Assembly: GCF_023184515.1 (NCBI RefSeq)
Contig: NZ_JAAHBP010000015.1
Span: 1-64,000, forward strand
DNA length: 64,000 nucleotides
Direction of reading: 5' to 3'
DNA from: Streptomyces sp. D2-8
GTDB lineage: Bacteria > Actinomycetota > Actinomycetes > Streptomycetales > Streptomycetaceae
Below, one piece after another: positions 45,239 to 53,947 of the stretch; positions within the stretch are counted from its first letter, which is position 1; the number at the start of each line of letters is the position of its first letter. Both the position numbers and the translations under genes were made by a program. Under the pieces are notes generated by a model. The model saw only the letters and a program-made list of their open reading frames with translations, was not told the origin of the DNA and did no database searches.

Positions 45239-45269
45239 ACGACCGACCCTACGAGCTGCCCGCCGATCT

Positions 45270-46229
45270 TCAGGTCACGTCGTCATAACCGTTGACCCGG
45301 TCCGAGCGGTCCGCACTCGCCTGCTCCGGCAGGGCGGCCCGGCTGGTGGTCACGGGTTCGATCTCGCCGATGTCGTCGGGCGTCAGGTCCAGCTCGGAGG
45401 CCTCGTCGTCGGCGGGGCCCAGGGCCTCGCGGCGGCTGCGTCGGCGGTCGTTGAGCAGGGAGAAGGCGACGGCGGCGAAGTACAGGATCCAGATCGGCCC
45501 GGCGAGCATCAGCATGGTCAGCGGGTCGGTGCTGGGCGTGGCGATGGCCGCGAAGACCGTGATGCCCATGATCATGCCGCGCCACCAGCCGAGCATGCGC
45601 TTGCCGGTGAGCGCCCCGGTGAGGTTGAGCATGATCAGCAGCAGGGGCAGCTCGAACGAGAGGCCGAAGACGATGACCATCCGCATGACCAGGTCGAGCA
45701 GGTCGTCCAGCGGGAGGAGGTTGGACGTGCCCCCCGGGGTGAACTCGAGGAGCACCCGCGCGGTGGTGGGAAGCACCGTGTAGGCGAAGTAGGCGCCGGT
45801 GATGAACAGCGGGGCGCCCGTGCAGACGAAGGCGTAGGCGTACTTCCTCTCGTGCCGGTGCAGACCCGGCGCGACGAAGGCCCACAGCTGGTAGAGCCAG
45901 GCCGGCGAGGCCAGCACGACACCGGCCATCAGCGACACCTTCAGCGCCAGTGTGAAGGGGGTGATCAGACCGTTGATGGTGATCTGCGCACACGGCTTCG
46001 AGGACTGCGACCTGGCCAGTTCCTGGAAGGTCTTGTCACAGCCGACCGAGTCGAGGATCGGCTTGGTGATCAAGTTGATGATGTCGTTGTAGAAGAAGGC
46101 GGCGACGACCGTGACCGCGACGATCGCCAGCATCGCCTTGGCGAGCCGGTTGCGGAGCTCGCGAAGGTGCTCCGCGAGGGGCATGCGCCCCTCGGGATCC
46201 CTCTCCTGCTTGCGGGCAGACTTCAGCAA
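45270..46229 (-). CDS. tatC: Twin-arginine translocase subunit TatC
   Basis: The 319-residue protein has six membrane helices and TatC signatures (MPLAEHLRELRNRL at the N-terminus, then a proline-rich loop). It recognises twin-arginine signal peptides of folded substrates. The start is TTG at 46229; GGGAACG is weak upstream, so output may be low. The C-terminal 60 residues are acidic and disordered. tatA lies 47 bases upstream. Confidence 0.95.
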   Translation of the reverse strand: MLKSARKQERDPEGRMPLAEHLRELRNRLAKAMLAIVAVTVVAAFFYNDIINLITKPILDSVGCDKTFQELARSQSSKPCAQITINGLITPFTLALKVSLMAGVVLASPAWLYQLWAFVAPGLHRHERKYAYAFVCTGAPLFITGAYFAYTVLPTTARVLLEFTPGGTSNLLPLDDLLDLVMRMVIVFGLSFELPLLLIMLNLTGALTGKRMLGWWRGMIMGITVFAAIATPSTDPLTMLMLAGPIWILYFAAVAFSLLNDRRRSRREALGPADDEASELDLTPDDIGEIEPVTTSRAALPEQASADRSDRVNGYDDVT

Positions 46230-46276
46230 CCCACGTTCCCATCTCGTGCGGCGGGCCGGAGGTCACCGGCCCTGCG

Positions 46277-46558
46277 TCAGCGCTTGGTCGTGTCCGTGGG
46301 CTCGTTGACCGGGCGCGAGCTGGTCACGTCACCGGGCGCCGCCTGGATGGTGCGCTGCGAGGGCTCGTCGTTGTTCGGCGGGCCGGCCGGGGTCGTGGAC
46401 GACTTGTTCTCGTCCTTCATCGCCTTGGCCTCGCTCTTGAGGATGCGGGCGGACTTGCCGAGCGACCGAGCCATGTCCGGAAGCTTCTTCGCGCCGAACA
46501 GCAGGATGATGACGACGAGGATGAGAATGATCTCGGGGGCTCCGAGCCTTCCGAACAT
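46277..46558 (-). CDS. tatA: Twin-arginine translocase subunit TatA
   Basis: The 93-residue protein has one hydrophobic helix (APEIILILVVIILLFGAKKL) followed by the amphipathic helix and the FGAKKLPD hinge, then a disordered tail. It forms the translocation assembly with TatC. The ATG follows GAGAAGG. Confidence 0.95.
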   Translation of the reverse strand: MFGRLGAPEIILILVVIILLFGAKKLPDMARSLGKSARILKSEAKAMKDENKSSTTPAGPPNNDEPSQRTIQAAPGDVTSSRPVNEPTDTTKR

Positions 46559-46601
46559 AAGTCTTTACCTTCTCACCGAGGCGGCTGTGGTGGGGTGCGC
46601 T

Positions 46602-46619
46602 GTCCGACCGGTCGGACAC
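46602..46619. promoter_or_regulatory. Perfect 18-bp palindrome upstream of tatA
   Basis: TGTCCGACCGGTCGGACA is a perfect palindrome centred about 52 bases before tatA. A second inverted repeat, ACGATCG/CGATCGT, lies at 46628-46650. A possible promoter (TTGCCT 46676-46671, TACGAT 46651-46646, 19-base spacer) is just upstream. It looks like a repressor site of TetR size; it could instead be a leader hairpin. Confidence 0.5.
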
Positions 46620-46819
46620 ATGTCCGAACGATCGTGCTGGCAGCGATCGTAACGCTCGGGGGTAAACGTGAGGCAATCCCTCTGCATCCCCTGTGCGTAC
46701 TCCCGTCCGCGACCAGTGCCTCGTTAACCGGGCCGCGACCAGCAGCGTACCTGCCCGAACCACCGACGTGACAGGGCGAACTGCCCCAAAGCGCGACTCA
46801 CAGCCGCCCTCGGGACGGC

Positions 46820-47014
46820 TCACAGAGCGTCCACGGAACGGGCCGCGCTCTCCGCCGCCCGCTCCAGATCCTCGGCGGCCCGGTTGATACGGCGCGCCGA
46901 GTCCGTGACCTGCCTGCCCAGGCGCTGTGCCGCCACGAAGACCCGCACGGCGAGCACCCCGAGTACGACGAGACTCACGAAACCCACGGCAACCGCGAAC
47001 ATCGGCCAGAACAT
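46820..47014 (-). CDS. Small membrane protein
   Basis: The 64-residue protein has one transmembrane helix (MFAVAVGFVSLVVLGVLAVR) followed by a charged amphipathic helix (RLGRQVTDSARRINRAAEDL). It resembles small actinobacterial proteins found between pafC and tatA. Function unknown. Confidence 0.7.
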   Translation of the reverse strand: MFWPMFAVAVGFVSLVVLGVLAVRVFVAAQRLGRQVTDSARRINRAAEDLERAAESAARSVDAL

Positions 47015-47073
47015 GACGTCGAGCCTAGACCGTCCCGAGCGGGCGAACGCCCCGACCCACTAGTGCCGGGGCG

Positions 47074-47370
47074 CTAGACGGTGGAGTGCAGCCGCAGGGT
47101 CCGCACACCGCCGCCGGTGAGCAGCTCCACGATCCGCTCCCCCGCCGGCTTGCGGACGGACGCGCCGCACTCCGGGCAGGTGAAGGAGTAGAAGGTGGTG
47201 CGGCTCGTGGCGCCGATGGCCAGGCGCAGGGCGCCCGCGGCGAGCTCGAAGCGCTCCCGGCAGTCGGGGCAGCCCGCCCTGAACACGACGGGGGTCACGC
47301 TTCTCATCCCGGCGAACGCGGACTCCACCGTCATGCCCCCGACACCACCGGACGTCGCCGACTCGTTCAA
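47074..47370 (-). CDS. Zinc-ribbon protein (FmdB-like)
   Basis: The 98-residue protein carries CPDC near residue 35 and CPEC about 30 residues later, a paired zinc-ribbon knuckle. The TTG start at 47370 has AGAGGAG eight bases before it. A shorter version from a downstream ATG (MTVESAF) is possible. It lies between the small membrane protein and pafC. Function unknown, perhaps nucleic-acid or protein binding. Confidence 0.7.
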   Translation of the reverse strand: MNESATSGGVGGMTVESAFAGMRSVTPVVFRAGCPDCRERFELAAGALRLAIGATSRTTFYSFTCPECGASVRKPAGERIVELLTGGGVRTLRLHSTV

Positions 47371-47470
47371 GCCCTCGCTCCTCTTTCTGGGGTCGTTCGC
47401 CTCCGGGGCGCCGCGGCCGGTGTCGCAATCCGGCCACGCCCGGCCGTGGACCCCGGTGGGCGCCGGTGGC

Positions 47471-48547
47471 TCAATCGGGTCCGTCGCCCGGCCCGTCCGG
47501 AACCGCGTGCACCGCGTGCGGTCCACGCACGTCGGCCTCCACGGCGGAAGCCGTCGACCCGGCCTCGATCCCGTCGTACGCCGCCAGTGCCTCGCGGGCC
47601 GCCTGCCGGGCGCTGTCGGCGAGCTCCGGCGGCGAGACGATCCGGCCGTCCCGCCCGAGCCGCAGTGCCAGGCGCCGGAGCGACGCCGGGTCGGGGGTCC
47701 GCAGAGTGATACGGAGCCCGCCCTCCGGGAGCTCATCCGCACTGTCGTGCGGGTAGTACTCCGCGACCCAGCGGCCGCCGGGCCCGACCTCGACCACGAC
47801 CTCAGGGTCCTCGGCCGCGGGCTGCACCAGCGCCTCCGAGAGGTCCCGCAGCTCGATCTCGGGCGGCGCCGACGGCTCGTCCAGGATCTTGATCTCGGCG
47901 ACCCGGTCGAGCCGGAAGGTGCGGCGCGCCTCGGAGCGACGGCACCAGGCCTCGACATAGGTGTGCCCCACGCTGACCAGGCGGATGGGGTCGATCTCCC
48001 GCTCGGTGACCTCGTCGCGCGCGGGCGAGTAGTAGCGGATCCACAGCCGGCGGCGCTCGGCGATCGCCCGGTCGACGTCCGCGAAGACACCGCCCTCGGA
48101 CTCGAAGGTCACCGACAGGCGCGAGCTGGCGCCCGCCGCCTCGCCGGCCGCGGTCTCCACCTTGGCCGTCGCCCGCAGCAGCGCCTGCCGGTCGCTCTCG
48201 CGCAGTCCGGGCAGCGTGGACACCGCCCGGGCGGCGACGAGCAGCGCGGTGGCCTCGTCGGCGGCGAGCCGGAGCGGCTCGGCGGCTTCCGCCGCGAGAG
48301 CGGCCGGGTTGTGCCACCAGATGCGCTCGCCGTCGGTGTCGATGTCGAGCAGGTCGCCGCCGCGGAAGCTGGTGCCGCACATGGGCAGCACGTCGAGGTC
48401 GGAGACCAGTTCGTCCTCGCTGATGCCGAAGGCGCGCGCGACGTCCTCGACCCGGGCTCCGGGGCGCTCCTTCAGATACGTCACCAGCGAGAGCATCCGC
48501 CGGGTCTGGTCGATGGCGTTCACGGGCCTGACCGGTTTGCCTGCCAC
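47471..48547 (-). CDS. pafC: PafC, WYL-domain DNA-damage regulator subunit
   Basis: The 358-residue protein has an N-terminal winged HTH (ARVEDVARAFGISEDELVSD) and a WYL domain (RLWIRYYSPARDEVTEREID, then the GHTYVEAWCRR strand). With PafB it forms the transcription activator that responds to DNA damage in mycobacteria. GTG start, 17 bases after the pafB stop. Confidence 0.93.
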   Translation of the reverse strand: MAGKPVRPVNAIDQTRRMLSLVTYLKERPGARVEDVARAFGISEDELVSDLDVLPMCGTSFRGGDLLDIDTDGERIWWHNPAALAAEAAEPLRLAADEATALLVAARAVSTLPGLRESDRQALLRATAKVETAAGEAAGASSRLSVTFESEGGVFADVDRAIAERRRLWIRYYSPARDEVTEREIDPIRLVSVGHTYVEAWCRRSEARRTFRLDRVAEIKILDEPSAPPEIELRDLSEALVQPAAEDPEVVVEVGPGGRWVAEYYPHDSADELPEGGLRITLRTPDPASLRRLALRLGRDGRIVSPPELADSARQAAREALAAYDGIEAGSTASAVEADVRGPHAVHAVPDGPGDGPD

Positions 48548-48564
48548 TGTCTTTCCGCTCCCCC

Positions 48565-49542
48565 TCAGCCCTTGGCCACGGCCCGCAGCCGGTCCACCAC
48601 GTCACCCCGCAGCTCGGCGGGCTCCAGGACGACCACGTCCGGCCCGAACTCCACCAGCCAGGCGTCCAGCCCGTGGCCGTACGGAATCTCCAACTCGTCC
48701 CAGCCGTCGCCGAGTTCCCGGACGGAGGTGGCCTTCGCCCGAAGGGGGTACCCCGCGCCCGTGCGCAGCCGGATCCGCGCGGAGCGGTCGGCGATCTCCC
48801 CGGCCCAGCCCGCGACGGTCTCCCGGACGGTGACGACGTCCGGCACGTCGGCGGTGTACCGGCCGCTGCGCGAGCGGACCTTGCCGGTGATCCGGGACAG
48901 CCGGAAGACCCGCTCGGCGGCCCGGTCGCGGTCCCAGCCCGCCAGGTACCAGTGGCCCCGCCAGCACTCCAGCGCCCACGGCTCCACGTGCCGCTGCTCG
49001 GGGCGGGCGGCGGTGGCCTTGCGGTAGTCGAAGGCGACGGGCCGGCGGTCCCGGCAGGCCAGCATCAGCGGCTCGAAGGCGGCCTCGTGCACAGGGATGC
49101 GCGGCTCCAGCGCGCCGTGCGAGCCGTAGGGGTCGACGTCCTCGGGGAGTCCGGCCGCGCGCAGCTTCTGCAGGGCGCCGCTGGCCGCTCCGGCGAGCCG
49201 GGCCTGCTGCCACACCTTGGCGGCGAGCCCGAGGGCGGCGGCCTCCTCGGCGTCCAGGGTGATGGGCGGGAGGCGGTTGCTGTCACGGCGGGCCATGTAG
49301 CCGACCTCGCCGTCGAGGTTCTCCACGGTCTCGATGACCAGCCCGAGTTCGCGCAGGTCGTCCTTGTCGCGCTCGAACATGCGGTTGAAGGAATCATCGG
49401 AGCCGGTCGCGCCGTTGCCCGGCCCGAAGGCCTCGACGTAGGCCTCGATGGAGTCGCGCAGCTCACGCTTGCTGAGCGGCCGCCGCGTCCCGAGCAGACA
49501 CAGCGCCAGGTTCATCAGCCGCTCTGCCTTGGCAATGGCCAT
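48565..49542 (-). CDS. pafB: PafB, WYL-domain DNA-damage regulator subunit
   Basis: The ATG at 49542 gives 325 residues, beginning MAIAKAERLMNLALCLLGTR. A winged HTH is followed by a WYL domain (WYLAGWDRDRAAERVFRLSR). In Mycobacterium smegmatis PafBC activates the LexA-independent damage regulon; the pair keeps that order here. An upstream in-frame start at 49623 crosses the terminator of the FKBP gene and is rejected. Confidence 0.93.
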   Translation of the reverse strand: MAIAKAERLMNLALCLLGTRRPLSKRELRDSIEAYVEAFGPGNGATGSDDSFNRMFERDKDDLRELGLVIETVENLDGEVGYMARRDSNRLPPITLDAEEAAALGLAAKVWQQARLAGAASGALQKLRAAGLPEDVDPYGSHGALEPRIPVHEAAFEPLMLACRDRRPVAFDYRKATAARPEQRHVEPWALECWRGHWYLAGWDRDRAAERVFRLSRITGKVRSRSGRYTADVPDVVTVRETVAGWAGEIADRSARIRLRTGAGYPLRAKATSVRELGDGWDELEIPYGHGLDAWLVEFGPDVVVLEPAELRGDVVDRLRAVAKG

Positions 49543-49615
49543 CGACGCGCTTCGCCTCCCTATGGTGCTTACGAGCGATGACCGTACCGCCACACGGTGG
49601 CACGGCAAAAGCCGA

Positions 49616-49643
49616 GGGCCCATGCCCGAACAGGCATGGGCCC
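49616..49643 (-). terminator. Terminator after the first FKBP gene
   Basis: An 11-bp perfect stem (49616-49626 and 49633-49643) with a 6-base loop begins about 29 bases past the FKBP stop and before pafB. Confidence 0.65.
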
Positions 49644-49671
49644 CACATGATCGAGTCCGGTCGGAGCTTGC

Positions 49672-50043
49672 TCAGACCCCGAGCAGGTCGACCACGAAGA
49701 TCAGCGTCTCGCCCGGCTTGATCAGAGGGGTCGGGCTCTGGTTGCCGTAGGCCAGGTGCGCGGGGACGGTCAGCTGGCGGCGGCCGCCGACCTTCATGCC
49801 CTGTACGCCCTGGTCCCAGCCCTTGATGACCCGGCCGCCGCCCAGCGGGAAGCGGAACGGGGTACCGCGGTTCCAGCTGGCGTCGAACTCCTCGCCCGTG
49901 CTGAAGGCGACACCGACGTAGTGCACGGTGACGGTCTGGCCGGCCTGCGCGACCGGGCCGTCGCCCTCCCAGATGTCCTTGATCTCGAGGTCCGCCGGGG
50001 GCTCGCCGCCCGGGAAGTCGATCTCGGGCTTGTCGATGCTCAC
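49672..50043 (-). CDS. FKBP-type peptidyl-prolyl isomerase
   Basis: The 123-residue cytoplasmic FKBP keeps the fold motifs (VTVHYVGVAFSTGEEFDASW, PLGGGRVIKGWDQGVQGMKV, and a final FVVDLLGV). It catalyses proline isomerisation in folding proteins. The GTG follows AGGAGAG. Two FKBP genes in tandem lie between pafB and pafA. Confidence 0.95.
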   Translation of the reverse strand: MSIDKPEIDFPGGEPPADLEIKDIWEGDGPVAQAGQTVTVHYVGVAFSTGEEFDASWNRGTPFRFPLGGGRVIKGWDQGVQGMKVGGRRQLTVPAHLAYGNQSPTPLIKPGETLIFVVDLLGV

Positions 50044-50099
50044 TTCATCTCTCCTTGTTACGTGACCTGCGTCGGGGACAGTCTCACAGACCGGCCGGG

Positions 50100-51080
50100 T
50101 CAGACCGTGCCGAGGATGTCCACCGTGAAGACCAGTGTGTTCTTGGCCAGCTCGCTCTGAGGGCTCGCGCCGTAGCCGAGCGAGGGCGGGATCACCAGCA
50201 GCACGCGGTCGCCCACGTGCTTGCCGACGAGGCCCTTGTCCCAGCCCGCCACCACGGAGCCGTTGCCGATCTGAAAGGCGGTGGCCCCGCCGTGGTCCCA
50301 GGAGGAGTCGAACTTCTTACCGTCCTCCCACTTGACCCCGGTGTACTGGGCGATGAGCCCCTGGCCGGCCTCGACCTTCTTGCCGTCGCCCTTGATCAGC
50401 ACCTGCTCCTTGAGGTCCTTGGGAGCCTTCTCGCCCTTGGGGACCGTGATGACCGCGGCCTTCTGCGACGGGGACTTCACCTCGGGCATGCCCGGCTCGG
50501 AGGGCGCCTGCTCGCCCTTCGCCTCGGCCTTGGTGTCGACACTGGCGGCACCGACCGGGTCGACCACCCAGATCAGCACGTCCTTCGCGGAGATCCCGGA
50601 GGAGGTGTTCAGACCCTGACCGATCAGATCGCCCGCGGTGCCCTGCACCAGGACGCGGCTGCCGGGCTTCTTGCCCTTCACGGCGTCGAGGACCTTCTCG
50701 GGCAGCTGCTGGCTCTGCTTGCCGATCTGCTCGATGGACTGCCGCCGGGGCGCCTTGTCACCCGCCGCTCCCGCGGCCCAGGTGCCGCCGAGCTCCTGGT
50801 CGCCGCCCCACTTCTCGACGGTCCAGTCCAGCCGGACGAAGTCCGAGCCCTTGATCGGCGATCCACTGCCCGCCGAGACCGTCTTGACCACGGTCTTGTC
50901 GGACGGCTTGCCGTCCTTGGGCACGGAGATCTCGGGCTTCGCCCCGACCTTGCCCTTGACCTCGGCGACGCCTCCCGCCGCGTCGCCGTTGTTCCCGTCG
51001 TCCGATCCGCACGCGGCGGTGAACAACAGGGCGGGAACGGCCAGCAGCGCGGCCACGCGTCGTTTCGTGTTGTAGTTCAT
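50100..51080 (-). CDS. FKBP-type isomerase lipoprotein with two FKBP-like domains
   Basis: The 326-residue protein has a lipoprotein signal with lipobox LFTAAC (Cys24). Two FKBP-like regions follow, one at about 70-180 (weaker, with LIGQGLNTSSG and DVLIWVVD) and a well conserved one at about 220-326 (LIAQYTGVKWEDGKKFDSSW). It should be attached to the outer face of the membrane and assist folding of secreted proteins. ATG at 51080, followed downstream by the cytoplasmic FKBP. Confidence 0.9.
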   Translation of the reverse strand: MNYNTKRRVAALLAVPALLFTAACGSDDGNNGDAAGGVAEVKGKVGAKPEISVPKDGKPSDKTVVKTVSAGSGSPIKGSDFVRLDWTVEKWGGDQELGGTWAAGAAGDKAPRRQSIEQIGKQSQQLPEKVLDAVKGKKPGSRVLVQGTAGDLIGQGLNTSSGISAKDVLIWVVDPVGAASVDTKAEAKGEQAPSEPGMPEVKSPSQKAAVITVPKGEKAPKDLKEQVLIKGDGKKVEAGQGLIAQYTGVKWEDGKKFDSSWDHGGATAFQIGNGSVVAGWDKGLVGKHVGDRVLLVIPPSLGYGASPQSELAKNTLVFTVDILGTV

Positions 51081-51205
51081 CAGTCCAACTGGGATCGGGG
51101 GTGGGGGGCAATGGCCGCCACTCTACGGCGTACCCGCTCCTCACTCCCCTCACCGCGCGACACGACGTCGCCCGGGCCACTCCCGGCCGGGCGGAACCAG
51201 GCGGG

Positions 51206-51251
51206 AAAAGCCGGTGCCCGGAGGTACGAGAACCCCCGGGCACCGGCTTTT
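51206..51251. terminator. Bidirectional-type terminator between pafA and the FKBP lipoprotein
   Basis: AAAAGCCGGTGCCCG (51206-51220) and its exact complement (51237-51251) form a 15-bp stem with T runs on both strands. It is the best terminator in the window and separates pafA from the FKBP genes. Confidence 0.85.
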
Positions 51252-51270
51252 CGGACGGGCCGGAACAGGC

Positions 51271-52632
51271 TCACATTCCGGCGATCAGCTTCTCCACCCG
51301 ATCGTCCACGGAACGGAACGGGTCCTTGCACAGCACGGTCCGCTGAGCCTGGTCGTTGAGCTTGAGGTGAACCCAGTCCACCGTGAAGTCACGGCGCTGT
51401 TCCTGGGCCCGCCGGATGAAGTCGCCGCGCAGCCGGGCCCGAGTGGTCTGCGGCGGAACGGACTTGCCCTCGAAGATCTTCAAGTCGTTGCAGATGCGGG
51501 CCGCCTGGCCCTTCTTCTCGAGCAGGTAGTACAGGCCACGACGGCGGTGGATGTCGTGGTAGGCGAGGTCTATCTGCGCGACCCGCGGGTGCGACATGGT
51601 CATGTTGTGCTTGGCGCGGTACCGCTCGAGGAGCTTGTACTTCATGACCCAGTCGATCTCGGTGCCGATACGGTCGAGGTCCTCGGCCTCGATCGCGTCC
51701 AGCGTGCGGCCCCACAGCTCAAGGACCTGGTCGACGGTGCCGGTGCGGATGCCCCGGCGCTCGCAGAAGTCCAGGGCCTTCTCGTAGTACTCGCGCTGCA
51801 CCTCCAGGGCGGAGGCCTCGCGTCCGCTGGCCAGGCGCACCTTGCGGCGGCCGGTGATGTCGTGGCTGACCTCACGGATCGCCCGGATCGGGTTCTCCAG
51901 GGTGAGGTCCCGCATCACCGTGCCCGCCTCGATCATGCGCAGCACCAGGTCGGTGGCACCGACCTTGAGCAGCATGGTCGTCTCGGACATGTTGGAGTCG
52001 CCCACGATGACGTGCAGGCGGCGGTAGCGCTCGGCGTCCGCGTGCGGCTCGTCACGCGTGTTGATGATGGGCCGGGAGCGGGTCGTCGCCGAGGAGACGC
52101 CCTCCCAGATGTGCTCGGCCCGCTGACTGACGCAGTACACGGCTCCGCGCGGCGTCTGCAGCACCTTGCCGGCACCGCACAGCAACTGCCGTGTGACCAG
52201 GAACGGGATGAGAATGTCCGCGAGTCGGGAGAACTCCCCGTGCCGGGCGACCAGATAGTTCTCGTGGCAGCCGTACGAGTTGCCCGCCGAGTCGGTGTTG
52301 TTCTTGAAGAGGTAGACGTCGCCCGCGATTCCCTCCTCGTGCAGGCGTCGTTCGGCGTCCACCAGGAGTCCTTCGAGAATGCGCTCGCCTGCTTTGTCGT
52401 GGGTGACCAGTTCGGTCACGTTGTCGCATTCCGGTGTCGCGTATTCCGGATGCGATCCCACGTCGAGATAGAGGCGGGCGCCGTTTCGCAGAAAGACATT
52501 GCTGCTGCGGCCCCATGACACGACACGGCGGAAGAGGTACCGCGCCACCTCGTCAGGAGACAGGCGGCGCTGTCCCCTGAACGTGCACGTGACGCCGTAC
52601 TCGTTCTCCAGCCCGAAAATGCGGCGGTCCAT
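51271..52632 (-). CDS. pafA: Pup-protein ligase PafA
   Basis: The 453-residue protein starts MDRRIFGLENEYGV, with catalytic Glu9, and has Asp57 in RLYLDVGSHPEYA, equivalent to the Asp64 region of characterised PafA. It is a glutamine synthetase-like enzyme that links the gamma-carboxylate of Pup's C-terminal glutamate to lysines of targets using ATP. Its start is 9 bases after the MFS gene stop, so it shares a transcript with that gene. Confidence 0.97.
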   Translation of the reverse strand: MDRRIFGLENEYGVTCTFRGQRRLSPDEVARYLFRRVVSWGRSSNVFLRNGARLYLDVGSHPEYATPECDNVTELVTHDKAGERILEGLLVDAERRLHEEGIAGDVYLFKNNTDSAGNSYGCHENYLVARHGEFSRLADILIPFLVTRQLLCGAGKVLQTPRGAVYCVSQRAEHIWEGVSSATTRSRPIINTRDEPHADAERYRRLHVIVGDSNMSETTMLLKVGATDLVLRMIEAGTVMRDLTLENPIRAIREVSHDITGRRKVRLASGREASALEVQREYYEKALDFCERRGIRTGTVDQVLELWGRTLDAIEAEDLDRIGTEIDWVMKYKLLERYRAKHNMTMSHPRVAQIDLAYHDIHRRRGLYYLLEKKGQAARICNDLKIFEGKSVPPQTTRARLRGDFIRRAQEQRRDFTVDWVHLKLNDQAQRTVLCKDPFRSVDDRVEKLIAGM

Positions 52633-52641
52633 GAGGGAACA

Positions 52642-53901
52642 TTACGCCCGATCCCCTGAACTGAAACGGGGTTCGACGGCACGGTTTGGATCATTTTCCG
52701 AACCGGCCGCAACAACCGCTCCCTGGCCGGGAGCTGCGACTACCCGTCCTGTGGCGGTCAAAACCAGCAGAGACACGCCACCGGCGACACCCGGAACGGC
52801 GAAGCCCCACAGGGCCCCGCCCGCCTCGACCACGGGCCCCGCGACGCCCGTTCCGACCGAGTGGCCCACGGTGAACGTCGTCACCAGCCAGGAGAACGCC
52901 TCGGTGACCGTGCCGCGCGGCGCGTGCCGGTCGACCAGGACGAACGCGCAGGCGATGGCGGGCGCGAGGAAGACACCGGCGAGCGCGGTGAGCGCCACCA
53001 TGGGCACGGCGTCCGGCATGAGCATCAGCGGGAGGTAACACACCACCAGAAGGCCCACCAGCACCCGCAGTCGCCGCGCGGGCTCACCGGCCCACTGCCG
53101 CGCCCCGTAGACGGCACCGCCGACCAGCGCCCCGAAACCCAGGGCGGCCATCAGCCAGCCGTACACGGCGTCCCCGCCGTGGTCGTCCGCGTAGGGCACC
53201 GAGGCGACCGTGATGGATCCGAGCGCCATCCCGATGAACAGGAACGCCGCGAGCAGCGCGAGCAGCCCCGGGGAGCGCAGCGCGCCGAGCCAGTGCGCCT
53301 CGCGCGGCGCCGACCGCCAGGCCCGCGAGGGCTCCGACACCACGACGGACAGCGCCCCCAGCACCCCGACCACGTTCAGCACGAGCAGCGCGGCCTGGGC
53401 CGACCACAGGGACACGCACAGCGTCACGAGCAGCGGCCCGACGGTGAACATCACCTCCTGCGCCACGGCGTCCATGGCGTACGCCGTGTGCACCTGGTCC
53501 TCCCTGCGCAGCACGGAGGGCCACAGCGCCCGCAGGCCGCCCTCCAGGGGCGGTGTGAAGAGCCCGGCACCGGCGACGGCGGCGTAGGCGAGCGGCAGCG
53601 TCCCGATGCCGGAGAAGGCGAAGACGGCCATGGCCAGCGCGGACAGCACAGCCGCGGGCAGCTGCACACGCGGCTGCCCGCGCAGATCCACGATCCGGCC
53701 CAGCACGGGCTGACCGACGGCGTTGGCGACGCCGTACACGCCCGCCAGCGCCCCCGCGAGGGTGTACGAACCGCCTTCGGCCCGCACGAACAGCAGGATC
53801 GCGATGGCCCCCGTGGCATTGGGCAGCCGGCCCACGAGCGTGCCGACGAGCAACCGGGCGGCGTGTCGCGCCCGAAGGATCTCCAGGTATCCCGTGGCCA
53901 T
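52642..53901 (-). CDS. MFS transporter upstream of pafA
   Basis: The 419-residue protein has about 12 hydrophobic helices and an MFS loop (GRIVDLRGQPRVQLPAAVLS). Substrate is unknown. It begins with an ATG (AGGGTAGGGGC upstream) and ends 9 bases before pafA, so the two are in one operon. It is divergent from a LacI-family gene, whose likely operators sit in the 46 bases between them. Confidence 0.88.
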   Translation of the reverse strand: MATGYLEILRARHAARLLVGTLVGRLPNATGAIAILLFVRAEGGSYTLAGALAGVYGVANAVGQPVLGRIVDLRGQPRVQLPAAVLSALAMAVFAFSGIGTLPLAYAAVAGAGLFTPPLEGGLRALWPSVLRREDQVHTAYAMDAVAQEVMFTVGPLLVTLCVSLWSAQAALLVLNVVGVLGALSVVVSEPSRAWRSAPREAHWLGALRSPGLLALLAAFLFIGMALGSITVASVPYADDHGGDAVYGWLMAALGFGALVGGAVYGARQWAGEPARRLRVLVGLLVVCYLPLMLMPDAVPMVALTALAGVFLAPAIACAFVLVDRHAPRGTVTEAFSWLVTTFTVGHSVGTGVAGPVVEAGGALWGFAVPGVAGGVSLLVLTATGRVVAAPGQGAVVAAGSENDPNRAVEPRFSSGDRA

Positions 53902-53918
53902 GCCCCTACCCTAGGTTT

Positions 53919-53945
53919 TACGTATAACGTCGGCTTCCATACGTA
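53919..53945. promoter_or_regulatory. Candidate LacI-family operator between MFS-pafA and lacI
   Basis: TACGTAT (53919-53925) and ATACGTA (53939-53945) form an inverted repeat with a 13-base spacer, inside the 46-bp region shared by the MFS-pafA unit and the LacI gene. A third similar half (CATACGA) lies about 25 bases farther into the LacI gene. Confidence 0.5.
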
Positions 53946-53947
53946 CC

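Noticed and set aside
47049..47073. Terminator after the zinc-ribbon gene
   Set aside because: CGCCCC/GGGGCG gives only 6 pairs with a long loop, too weak to call.
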